Assembly (NCBI GenBank): GCA_030448265.1
Contig: JAUJNG010000026.1
Span: 24,551 to 62,192, forward strand
Reading direction: 5' to 3'
DNA length: 37,642 nucleotides
Source: Abditibacterium sp.
Lineage (GTDB): Bacteria; Armatimonadota; Abditibacteriia; Abditibacteriales; Abditibacteriaceae
Positions 23,519 through 30,758 of this stretch are shown here, in pieces. The notes under the pieces are model-generated. The model did no database searches. It was given only the letters and a program-made list of their open reading frames with translations, and was not told the DNA's origin. Each line of letters starts with the position of its first letter. Position 1 is the stretch's first letter. The position numbers and the translations under genes were made by a program.

Positions 23519-24697
23519 TTGAGCAACTACCATTTTTCCTCGGAATCCGTGACCGAGGGCCATCCCGATAAGATGGCCGACCAAATTTCGGACGCCGTTT
23601 TAGACGCCATTTTGAAAGACGACAAGCGCGCCCGCGTCGCCTGCGAAACTTTTCTCACCACCGGTCTTGTGATTGTCGGCGGCGAGATTACCACCAACAC
23701 CTATGTGGAAGTTCCGGCTGTGGTGCGCAAAGTCGTCAAAGACATCGGTTATGTGCGCGCCAAATTCGGTTTCGACTACCTCACCGGCGGCGTGATGACC
23801 GCGATTGGACAGCAAAGCCCCGACATCGCGCAGGGCGTCAATCAGGCCGAAGAAGCGCGCGTCGAAGGCTCCAAGGACGATTACGATGAAGTCGGCGCCG
23901 GCGATCAAGGCCTCATGTTCGGCTACGCTTCCGATGAAACGCCCGAACTGATGCCGCTTCCCATCACCCTCGCGCACAAGCTGTGCAAACAACTCGCGGA
24001 CGTTCGCAAAAACGGGACGGTAAAGTGGCTGCGGCCCGACGGCAAATCGCAGGTCACGATTCGCTACGAAGGCGACCGCCCCGTTGAGGTCGAAAAAGTG
24101 CTGATCTCGACCCAGCATCACCCCGACACCCACAACGACCAAATTCGCGCCGAAATCATCCAGCACGTCATCCAGCCGGTTTTGGGCGACTATTTCAACG
24201 ATGAAATCGAAATTTTCGTCAACCCGACGGGCCGCTTCGTGATCGGCGGGCCGCAGGGCGACGCGGGACTCACGGGCCGCAAAATCATCGTCGATACCTA
24301 CGGCGGCATGGGTCGTCACGGCGGCGGCGCGTTTTCGGGCAAAGACCCGACCAAAGTGGACAGAAGCGCCTGCTACATGATGCGCTACGTCGCCAAAAAC
24401 GTGGTCGCGGCGGGATTGGCGCGGCGGTGCGAAACCCAGGTCGCTTACGCGATTGGGCGCGCGCACCCGTTGTCGGTTTACGTCAACACTTTTGGAACCG
24501 GCAAAGTGGACGATGACATTATCGCCAAAGCCGTCGAAAAGACTTTCGATTTGCGCCCCAAAGCGATTATCGACCACCTCGATTTGCTGCGCCCGATTTA
24601 CCGCAAAACGGCAGCGTATGGGCACTTCGGACGCGAAGACCCCGATTTCACCTGGGAGAATAAAGATAAAGTTGAGGCGCTGCAAAGCGCTTTGTGA
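23519..24697 (+). CDS. metK: S-adenosylmethionine synthetase
   Basis: MetK makes S-adenosylmethionine from methionine and ATP in the cytosol, working as a tetramer. The sequence follows the family throughout: FSSESVTEGHPDKMADQISDAVLDAIL, ETFLTTGLVIVGGEITT, GAGDQGLMFGYASDETPELMPLP, NPTGRFVIGGPQGDAGLTGRK, YGGMGRHGGGAFSGKDPTKVDRSA and KTAAYGHFGRED. The start is a TTG giving MSNYHFSSESV, with TGGAG nine bases upstream, which yields 392 residues, normal for the family; the longer frame from 23351 has unrelated N-terminal residues. A terminator follows. Confidence 0.95.
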   Translation: MSNYHFSSESVTEGHPDKMADQISDAVLDAILKDDKRARVACETFLTTGLVIVGGEITTNTYVEVPAVVRKVVKDIGYVRAKFGFDYLTGGVMTAIGQQSPDIAQGVNQAEEARVEGSKDDYDEVGAGDQGLMFGYASDETPELMPLPITLAHKLCKQLADVRKNGTVKWLRPDGKSQVTIRYEGDRPVEVEKVLISTQHHPDTHNDQIRAEIIQHVIQPVLGDYFNDEIEIFVNPTGRFVIGGPQGDAGLTGRKIIVDTYGGMGRHGGGAFSGKDPTKVDRSACYMMRYVAKNVVAAGLARRCETQVAYAIGRAHPLSVYVNTFGTGKVDDDIIAKAVEKTFDLRPKAIIDHLDLLRPIYRKTAAYGHFGREDPDFTWENKDKVEALQSAL

Positions 24698-24701
24698 AAT
24701 C

Positions 24702-24733
24702 GAAAAGGAGAGGCGAAAGCCTCTCCTTTTTCA
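24702..24733 (+). terminator. rho-independent terminator after metK
   Basis: Stem AAAGGAGAGGC / GCCTCTCCTTT with loop GAAA, ending in a T-run just past the metK stop codon. Confidence 0.88.
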
Positions 24734-24751
24734 AATGAAGTAGATCACAAT

Positions 24752-25384
24752 ATGGAGAACATTCTCGCAAAACGAAACGAAGAGTTGCACAAAGAAAATG
24801 TCATATTGAAGGCGCGCATCGCAGAGCTGGAGCAAGAGAACGAATCTCTTCAACAAAAATCAGATTGGATCAAACAACATTCTACATGGGTGACTGCTTT
24901 AGAAGGCGAGTCGTTGATTTTGCAAGCTATAGGTGCTGAGGCAACAAAAAGAAGCGCCAGTTATGATGGAGAAATAGAAAATTTGAGACTGAAAGTAGAA
25001 ATAAAAAAGTCCAGATACAATCCTAATCAGCGTAATAAATCTAATCCAACAGATAGATGGGCTTGGAACAAGATAATAGGACAGGGCGGCGGAAAAAATT
25101 ATAAAATAATTTTTTTAGTTGGAATGGCAAATGGAAAATTTAAAGAGAAGTATAAAGACCCTTCCTCACCATATGTGATTTTCGAAATTCCATATGGCGA
25201 TTTGAGAGAAGTATGCACAAATCTTGAGAGTAAAAGAAATGGAGCATGGCAAATAAAGATGGGTAACAACCCAGATACAGTAACTGCCGAGGCCAGTAAA
25301 AAATTATTTGAAAAATACCAGATAACCGTCTCAGAATTGGAACTAAAGTATAAAATCATTGAGATCAAGAAAAACGCCGCCTGA
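24752..25384 (+). CDS. AT-rich gene for a coiled-coil protein of unknown family
   Basis: The 210-residue product starts with a heptad-rich coiled coil (about residues 5-45: LAKRNEELHKENVILKAR, IAELEQENESLQQKS), then a link region, another helix (EIENLRLKVEIKKSR), and a globular C-terminal domain from about residue 88 with WAWNKIIGQGGGKNYKIIFLVG, PYVIFEIPYGDLREV, RNGAWQIKMG and a closing helix. No signal peptide or membrane segment. I recognise no domain. Codon usage is strikingly AT-rich against all neighbours. The gene sits alone between two strong terminators, which points to recent horizontal arrival. No clear ribosome site precedes the ATG. Confidence 0.75.
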   Translation: MENILAKRNEELHKENVILKARIAELEQENESLQQKSDWIKQHSTWVTALEGESLILQAIGAEATKRSASYDGEIENLRLKVEIKKSRYNPNQRNKSNPTDRWAWNKIIGQGGGKNYKIIFLVGMANGKFKEKYKDPSSPYVIFEIPYGDLREVCTNLESKRNGAWQIKMGNNPDTVTAEASKKLFEKYQITVSELELKYKIIEIKKNAA

Positions 25385-25405
25385 AATTTTCAGGCGGCGT
25401 TTTTT
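25370..25405. terminator. bidirectional terminator after the AT-rich gene
   Basis: Stem AACGCCGCCTGAAA / TTTCAGGCGGCGTT with a very short loop, flanked by A-run on the left and T6 on the right. It overlaps the last codons of the AT-rich gene and also suits the convergent 722-aa gene. Confidence 0.88.
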
Positions 25406-25420
25406 ATGGCTGAAACTCCT

Positions 25421-27589
25421 CTACAACTCTTCCAAACGCGCCTGCGCGGTTTGAGTTAGCTTTTCGAACCAACGGCCATCGGGCGAGACCATCGGCAGCC
25501 ACCATGCGGTAGGGCGCGTGTTGGTGTAGCGCAGGCCGTCGCTGGCCCACATCGCATCGCGCACCCGTTTGAGGCGTTCGAGTTCGGCCTCGTTTTCCAA
25601 CTGTTCGCGGGTCGCGCGCGCGGCGCGCGCAGCAGCACTTTTCTCGATTTGAACCTGCGCCGCGATCAGAGTTCGCGCTCGCGATTTTAATTCGCGCGCG
25701 TTTCGACGATGAAGCGCGATTTGAGCATCCAACGCGGCGCGCGGCGCGGCAAATTCGGCGATTTGCGCGAGCAACTGCTCGATTTGCTCCAACTCCTGCG
25801 CTTCCACAAGGTTTCGGGCGGCTCTTTCGTCTTTGGTCAAACGGCGCGGTTTTCCCTCGGCATCGAGCGGGTTCAAACGCGCCATCGCGCCCTGCTTCAG
25901 TTCGGCGATGCGCGCACGCAACGGCGCGATTTCCCTGCGATAGCCTTCGCCTTTCTGAGTTTCCAATGCAAGGGCGCGCTGAGTTTCGGCGCGCGCCTCA
26001 AGGCGCAAAGTGTCGATTTCCGCTTCTACCGCGCGCGATTTTTCGCGGATTTCTCTCAATACGGCGCCCGCCGCGTCATAGGATTGCTCCCGCTCGCGCC
26101 AGATGTCGCCGTCTAAAGTCGCCAGATAACGCATTAAATCGCGCGGGCAGCGACAGCCTTTGAGTTCGGCGCGCAAAGCGTCGCCCCCTTGCGCGACCTC
26201 TTTCCAACGCGCCGCAAAATCGCGCGCCGTGATGGTTTGGCACTGGAACGCGCGCGCCAGATGCGGCGGCAGGATGAAACTCGCCTCGACTTCATCGAGC
26301 GCGTCCCAGGTCGAATACTTGAGGCGCAGCATCGGGTGCAGCGGCAGGTTCAGGCCGGCGGCGCGCAGCGTGGCGTTCATTTTCTGGGTGCGCGAGGTGT
26401 AGGGCGAGGCTTTTTCGTGGAAAACGAAGAGGAACTCCGCCGCCAGCATCGAAATCAGCGAGACGGCTTTGCCCACCAGACAAATCTCGGTCCCGAAATG
26501 GCCCTGCAACAGCGCGGCGAGGCGCGCGGTGGTGTCGGGGTCGCAGTTTTCGCAGATTTCGACCGGCTCCTCGGTTTCCACGATGACGCTGCCTTCGTGC
26601 AAACGCAGCGTGCCGCGCCCTTTGCCGCGAATCACCACATCGAAGGGCAGGGCGCCAGGGCCGAACTGGTCGAGGGTGTAGATGCCCGAACCGCGCACCG
26701 CATCGTCGTAGGCGCGCTTGGCGAGTTCGCGCGTCGCGGGGTTGAGGAAAATGTCCACGAAACCAAAGCGCGGGAGGGTCGCAGTCTGGGCGTTGAAGCG
26801 AAACAGGTCGAGCGAAGCCGTGGTTTCGAGGTTGCAACTCGCTTCGCCGTAAACCAGCGCCCACACTTTGGGAATGAGATGGCGATAGAGGTCGGAGAGC
26901 GTGCCGTCGGGGTTTTGGGCGAGAAATTCGTCGTTCCAGCCCCAGATGCGGCGCGCGATGTCGCGGCTGGCGCAGGGCGATTCGTCCTCGAAATCGCCCG
27001 AACAGCCCGTGGCATGGAGCGAATGGCGAAAACCCCAACGCAATTGCTCGCGCAAAGCCGGTTCGATGTCGCGCAAACGCACTTCGGCAGCGATGAGGGG
27101 ATGCGGCTCGGTGTGAACAATCGCGCGCCAGAGCGGGGCGTCGGTTTCCTGGTTGAGAAGCGCTTCGGCGCCGCCAGGATAGGCGCGCGCGGCTTTGGCA
27201 AACGCAACGCCCTGGCGCGTGAAATCGGCGCGCGAGGGCACGATTTCAGCGCCGAAAAGCGCCGACAGTTCGCCCGCCGCGCTCCACAAACCGCGCGTGT
27301 CGCCGTCGTTGTGACGCAAAACCACAAACGGCGCATCGCGGATGGCCAGCCCTTCAAGTTTGGCGAAATAATCGGTGTCGTGAACGCCCGCCACGACGCG
27401 CGTGCCCCTGGCGATGGTGCCCGCGTCTTCCAGTCGTTGCGCGATGCGGCAAAACGCGGCTTTGACGGGTTCGTCCCACAAAACCGTCTGGCCCAGGGTG
27501 AGAAACGGAGTCTGGGGAAAGCGCTCGCGCAGTTCGCGCACGGCGGCGACGGTGGACGGGTGCAGGGACGCGGGGGAAAGGTCGGACAT
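25421..27589 (-). CDS. large protein of unknown family with C-terminal coiled coils
   Basis: The 722-residue protein has no signal peptide and no obvious membrane helix. The N-terminal 450 residues look globular, with conspicuous segments VVAGVHDTDYFAKLEGL, HATGCSGDFEDESPCASRDIARRIWGW, VYGEASCNLETTASLDLFRFN and GPGALPFDVVIRGKGRGTLRLHEGSVIVETEEPVEICENCDPD. From about residue 520 to 680 it is dominated by long charged helices (EIREKSRAVEAEIDTLRLEARAE, AELERLKRVRDAMW) typical of coiled coil. It ends in a Trp-rich tail. I do not recognise it. It is a single gene with no close neighbour on its strand upstream. Codon use matches the chromosome, so it looks native. Confidence 0.75.
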   Translation of the reverse strand: MSDLSPASLHPSTVAAVRELRERFPQTPFLTLGQTVLWDEPVKAAFCRIAQRLEDAGTIARGTRVVAGVHDTDYFAKLEGLAIRDAPFVVLRHNDGDTRGLWSAAGELSALFGAEIVPSRADFTRQGVAFAKAARAYPGGAEALLNQETDAPLWRAIVHTEPHPLIAAEVRLRDIEPALREQLRWGFRHSLHATGCSGDFEDESPCASRDIARRIWGWNDEFLAQNPDGTLSDLYRHLIPKVWALVYGEASCNLETTASLDLFRFNAQTATLPRFGFVDIFLNPATRELAKRAYDDAVRGSGIYTLDQFGPGALPFDVVIRGKGRGTLRLHEGSVIVETEEPVEICENCDPDTTARLAALLQGHFGTEICLVGKAVSLISMLAAEFLFVFHEKASPYTSRTQKMNATLRAAGLNLPLHPMLRLKYSTWDALDEVEASFILPPHLARAFQCQTITARDFAARWKEVAQGGDALRAELKGCRCPRDLMRYLATLDGDIWREREQSYDAAGAVLREIREKSRAVEAEIDTLRLEARAETQRALALETQKGEGYRREIAPLRARIAELKQGAMARLNPLDAEGKPRRLTKDERAARNLVEAQELEQIEQLLAQIAEFAAPRAALDAQIALHRRNARELKSRARTLIAAQVQIEKSAAARAARATREQLENEAELERLKRVRDAMWASDGLRYTNTRPTAWWLPMVSPDGRWFEKLTQTAQARLEEL

Positions 27590-27646
27590 GGACGAGAAAC
27601 CACGCGCAGTTTAGCGCAGAGATTGCGGAACGAAGAAATTTATCGC

Positions 27647-28129
27647 TTACTCTTCCTCGTCATGGGGCGGCAATCGCCACCAAATTCGGTTTTTCTTTAA
27701 GTCGGCGCGTTTAGCCAAGTAAAAACGCCCGCTCATCACTTTTGGTGGCAATGGGTCAACCAGATAAACCTTCACCAATCTCTCCTCATTTCGCCTGGGG
27801 CTAATTGTCCGGTTGCCGATTTCGGCGACTTTGAGCCACCGGTTAACAGTCCATTCATTGCGATAGTGCGTATAAAACTCGCCGCCAATTTTTGATCCGT
27901 CAGCTTCGAAGTCTTCCTTTGTGAAGTGACGGACTTTGTGTGGTTCTTCGCTCGCTCTCCACCACAACAATTGCGCGGGTTTCCCTTTGTCTTTCTTGAT
28001 GAGGGTGGAGCGCGCGTGGGTTAAGTCCAAGTCTTTTGGAATGAGGGCTGAACTAACCGAGTAGATGCACAAAACCAGCGCCGCCGTTGCGGGAACGAGC
28101 AACAGTAACGATTTTTTGGGAAGACGCAT
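27647..28129 (-). CDS. membrane-anchored or secreted protein of unknown function
   Basis: The 160-residue form starts MRLPKKSLLLLVPATAALVLCIYSVSSALIP, one N-terminal hydrophobic helix serving as an anchor or uncleaved signal. The rest is polar and rich in Lys, Arg and Trp: LLWWRASEEPHKVRHFTKEDFEADG, VYLVDPLPPKVMSGRFYLAKR and a final RIWWRLPPHDEEE. No family is recognised. A TTG at 28186 would add 19 residues and overlap the GGDEF gene by four bases, implying coupling; the ATG has no ribosome site, so the start is uncertain. GC is lower than in neighbouring genes. Confidence 0.6.
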   Translation of the reverse strand: MRLPKKSLLLLVPATAALVLCIYSVSSALIPKDLDLTHARSTLIKKDKGKPAQLLWWRASEEPHKVRHFTKEDFEADGSKIGGEFYTHYRNEWTVNRWLKVAEIGNRTISPRRNEERLVKVYLVDPLPPKVMSGRFYLAKRADLKKNRIWWRLPPHDEEE

Positions 28130-28182
28130 GGTGTTATCTGATGGCTGGATTTTACACCCGAATCGGGAGGAGAAGTGAAACT

Positions 28183-29310
28183 TCAATCACGCTTTTTGGT
28201 CTGCTTTTTCGCGCTTGCGCCGCGTTCAATCGAGGCCGGAACCGCCGTGTAGGGCACCAACACTTCGGGCATTCGCGCGCCCTTGCGCGCCACCGAGAGC
28301 GCGGCGTCGGCGTCTTCGAGCAGGCCGGCGAGCGCTTCGCGCGTCGAAAGCGCGCCGTCGCCGGTTTCGTCGCCTTCGGAGATGTAATCGTCCTCGACGC
28401 GGTGAAACGAGGCGCCCGCCTGAAGCTGCGACTCGCCAATGGAAACCGAAACCGGCAGTTCGCCGCCGTCGAACATCCAGCGATGACTGGTTAGGGCCTG
28501 GGCGATTTTGTCCTGGGCGCGCGTGGCGCCGTCGATGTCGGTTTCGGGCAGTAAAACCACGAATTTCGACTCGGTGAAGCGCGCCACCAGGTCGCTGTCG
28601 CGCGTCCACTGGCCGATGATGGTGGCCGTCGCGCGCAACACGCATTCGCCCGCCGTTTCGCCAAAAGTGAGCGCCAGACTCTTGAAGTGGTCGATTTCGA
28701 TCATCACGCACGACAATTTGTGGCCGTAGCGCCGCGCGCGCGAACATTCGCGGTGCGCCTGCTGGAAAAAGAAACGGCGGCTCATCACGCCGGTGAGGTC
28801 GTCAACGCGAATCTGACGGCCCAGATGGTCGCGCAGCCTCGCGATTTCGGCGCGGGCGCGAACTAAAGTTGCGGCGGCTTCGAGGCGGGCTTGAACCTCA
28901 AAGTTTTGCGCGTCGGCGCTCAAAAAATCGTCGGCGCCCGCCGCGCGCAGGGCTTCGAGCCCATCGTCGCGCGCCCGCGCCGGAACGACGGCCAGCAGAA
29001 ATGCGGTCGCAGTCTGGCAGTCGCTCCGCAGGTTTTGCAGCAGGGTGACGGCGTGGTGCGAACTGCCGTCCACTAAAACGACTTCGGGCGCGACTTCTTC
29101 CACCAGCGATGGCTCGGACGCACTCGCCACGATGTGACCCAGTGTTTCGGCCACCTCCCCCAGACGCTTCATCGCCGAAGCCGCGCGGGCGCGGCCATTG
29201 AGATGAAGGCCGCCTTTTTCGCCGGCGTGTTCCCAGATGCACAGCACCCGTCCCGCCGTGCGAAGCGCGGGCACTAGTTCGTCGCCCTCAGACAAAAATG
29301 GATCGTTCAT
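28183..29310 (-). CDS. receiver-like plus GGDEF-domain protein with degenerate signature
   Basis: The 375-residue protein has an N-terminal receiver-like domain to about residue 155 (EVVLVDGSSHHAVTLLQNLR, then ALRAAGADDFLSADAQN) and a linker helix. A GGDEF domain follows from about residue 185 (VDDLTGVMSRRFFFQQAHRE, CVMIEIDHFKSLALTFGE). Diguanylate cyclases make c-di-GMP at a GG(D/E)EF loop. Here that loop reads ARFTESKFVVLLP, without the glycine pair or the catalytic acid, so cyclase activity is unlikely; a role as GTP/c-di-GMP sensor or protein partner is more plausible. The ATG at 29310 has GAGG upstream. It is divergent from the tRNA gene. Confidence 0.82.
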   Translation of the reverse strand: MNDPFLSEGDELVPALRTAGRVLCIWEHAGEKGGLHLNGRARAASAMKRLGEVAETLGHIVASASEPSLVEEVAPEVVLVDGSSHHAVTLLQNLRSDCQTATAFLLAVVPARARDDGLEALRAAGADDFLSADAQNFEVQARLEAAATLVRARAEIARLRDHLGRQIRVDDLTGVMSRRFFFQQAHRECSRARRYGHKLSCVMIEIDHFKSLALTFGETAGECVLRATATIIGQWTRDSDLVARFTESKFVVLLPETDIDGATRAQDKIAQALTSHRWMFDGGELPVSVSIGESQLQAGASFHRVEDDYISEGDETGDGALSTREALAGLLEDADAALSVARKGARMPEVLVPYTAVPASIERGASAKKQTKKRD

Positions 29311-29315
29311 AGCAT

Positions 29316-29344
29316 TTCACGCCTCGATTTTGCGGCGCTATACT
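29316..29344 (+). promoter_or_regulatory. sigma-70-type promoter of the tRNA gene
   Basis: TTCACG (-35) at 29316-29321 and TATACT (-10) at 29339-29344 are spaced by 17 bases. Transcription would begin near 29351, three bases before the mature tRNA 5' end. Confidence 0.6.
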
Positions 29345-29353
29345 TCGGTCGTC

Positions 29354-29427
29354 GCTCGTGTAGCCCAATTGGCAGAGGCACATGACTTAGGATCATGAGG
29401 TTGGAGGTTCGAGTCCTCTCACGAGCA
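29354..29427 (+). tRNA. tRNA with anticodon UAG (Leu) but a short, class I variable loop
   Basis: A complete 74-base cloverleaf is seen: acceptor GCTCGTG / CACGAGC, D-arm GCC...GGC with TTGG in the loop, anticodon stem CATGA / TCATG, loop CTTAGGA (anticodon TAG, G37), five-base variable loop AGGTT, T-arm GGAGG-TTCGAGT-CCTCT with one G-T wobble, and discriminator A. CCA is not encoded. UAG reads CUA, a leucine codon, yet bacterial tRNA-Leu normally has a long class II variable arm. All stems pair well, so it does not look like a dead gene. Confidence 0.85.
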
Positions 29428-29454
29428 TTTTCGCGTTGATTTTTCGCGAATTGG

Positions 29455-29536
29455 AGAACGCGAAGCGTCAGCGAGTGAGGCATAACTGTTTCGTGATAGT
29501 GGCAGAAATGCCTCACTCGCTGACGCTTCGCGTTCT
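29455..29536. repeat. 29-bp perfect inverted repeat downstream of the tRNA
   Basis: Arms 29455-29483 and 29508-29536 are exact reverse complements around a 24-base spacer; the core includes GAAGCGTCAGCGAGTGAGGC. The same 29 bases appear once more as a single arm at 16605-16633. It lies between the tRNA (+) and the galT 3' end (-), where it could end either transcript, though there is no T-run. Confidence 0.9.
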
Positions 29537-29552
29537 ATAGTTCGCTCATCGC

Positions 29553-30719
29553 CTAATCAAACAACAGTTCCGGCAGTTCGACTTCCTTCGGCTCGACGGC
29601 GCCCAGTTCCGCCGCCTGCTCTTCGGGCAAAAAATCGGCGAGAAAAGTTCCGGCCCCGCTTTCAATCGAAGCGCGATACTTCATTTTCTCTGGGCTGCGC
29701 TGCAACGGCAAAAACTCGATGTGAAAACGATACCGCTCCGCGCCCGCTTGTTTGGATAGCTGCTGCATCAGCATCAAAGTCGGAAAACCGTAGGCGGCAT
29801 CGGGCCACAGCCGCTCGTAGCGCAGCGCGACGTTTTTCATGATTCCCGCCAGTTCACGGCGCTCCTGCGGCGTCATTTCGAGCAGCGAAGAGACGCCCGC
29901 ACGCTTGGCCCAGATGTGGACTTCAAAGGGATAGCGCGCGTAAAACGGCATCGCGGCCAGAAAACCGTCGGTCTGGGCGATGATGCGGCTGCCGTCGCGC
30001 AGTTCTTTTTCGAGGATTTTCTCCCACAAACCGCGTTTTCCATCCCAGAACGCCTGCGTCTGCGCCCATTGTTTCTCCAGATCGGGCGGCAAAAACGGAA
30101 AAGCGTAAATTTGCCCGTGCGGATGATCGAGCGTCATGCCCGCCTCGCGGCCTTTGTTTTCGAAAATCGAGACGAATTCGATGTCGCTTTGCGCGATGAT
30201 TTCGCGGTAGCGGTCGCGCCACGCCTCGACGAGCGCGTAGATGTTCTCCAACGGCATGAAGGCGAATTTCTCGTCGTGCTGGGGCGAATACACCACGATG
30301 TCGCAGCGCCCGCGCGCCGGAGATTTGAACTCGAAAAGATTCGTCGTGTCGGGCCGTTCCATCTCGCCAGGCACGAAACTCATCGCGGGCGCGCGGTTCT
30401 CGAATATGGCGATTTGATAGGGCATCGGCAGTTCCAAAATGCCAGGACAAAGCGGACACGAATCACGCGAGGGCAGTTGGGGCCGGTTCATGCGATGGGC
30501 AGCATAAACCGTCCACTGCGCCAGAGTGGGATTCCAGCGCATTTCGGAGGGCTTTTCGAGGATGCGCGGCCCCTGCGGGGGATTTTCGATGGCGGCGTCG
30601 CGGTGGAGCAGCAGGTGCGACGGATTTTCGCCCCAGGGCGCGAAATCGTAGAGGTTCACGATGCGCCCGTCATCCATACGGACGCGCGTCTTGTCGAGAT
30701 GAAAACGGGGCCATTTCAC
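29553..30719 (-). CDS. galT: galactose-1-phosphate uridylyltransferase
   Basis: GalT swaps UMP between UDP-glucose and galactose-1-phosphate in the Leloir pathway, in the cytosol. The key residues are present: the zinc pair in DSCPLCPG, and the active-site loop TLDHPHGQIYAFPFLPP with the nucleophilic His. IAIFENRAPAMSF and RYPFEVHIWAKRA are also family-like. The 388-residue frame opens with GTG and has about 58 residues before MRWNPTLAQWTVYA, where most GalT proteins begin; the extension looks coding (DDGRIVNLYDFAPWGENPSHLLLHRD), so I keep it, but a start at the later ATG is possible. No gal gene neighbours. Confidence 0.9.
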   Translation of the reverse strand: MKWPRFHLDKTRVRMDDGRIVNLYDFAPWGENPSHLLLHRDAAIENPPQGPRILEKPSEMRWNPTLAQWTVYAAHRMNRPQLPSRDSCPLCPGILELPMPYQIAIFENRAPAMSFVPGEMERPDTTNLFEFKSPARGRCDIVVYSPQHDEKFAFMPLENIYALVEAWRDRYREIIAQSDIEFVSIFENKGREAGMTLDHPHGQIYAFPFLPPDLEKQWAQTQAFWDGKRGLWEKILEKELRDGSRIIAQTDGFLAAMPFYARYPFEVHIWAKRAGVSSLLEMTPQERRELAGIMKNVALRYERLWPDAAYGFPTLMLMQQLSKQAGAERYRFHIEFLPLQRSPEKMKYRASIESGAGTFLADFLPEEQAAELGAVEPKEVELPELLFD

Positions 30720-30758
30720 GCGCCGCAGTTTAGTAAGAACAGAAAAATTCGGCTCGCA

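Noticed and set aside
26189..27700. 503-codon open frame on the + strand
   Set aside because: It is the antisense shadow of the 722-aa gene; its product is Arg/Gly-rich and domain-free, as expected from GC-rich antisense.
29354..29427. Selenocysteine or suppressor tRNA
   Set aside because: The anticodon is TAG, which reads CUA, not UAG or UGA; the acceptor and T stems are of normal 7/5 length.
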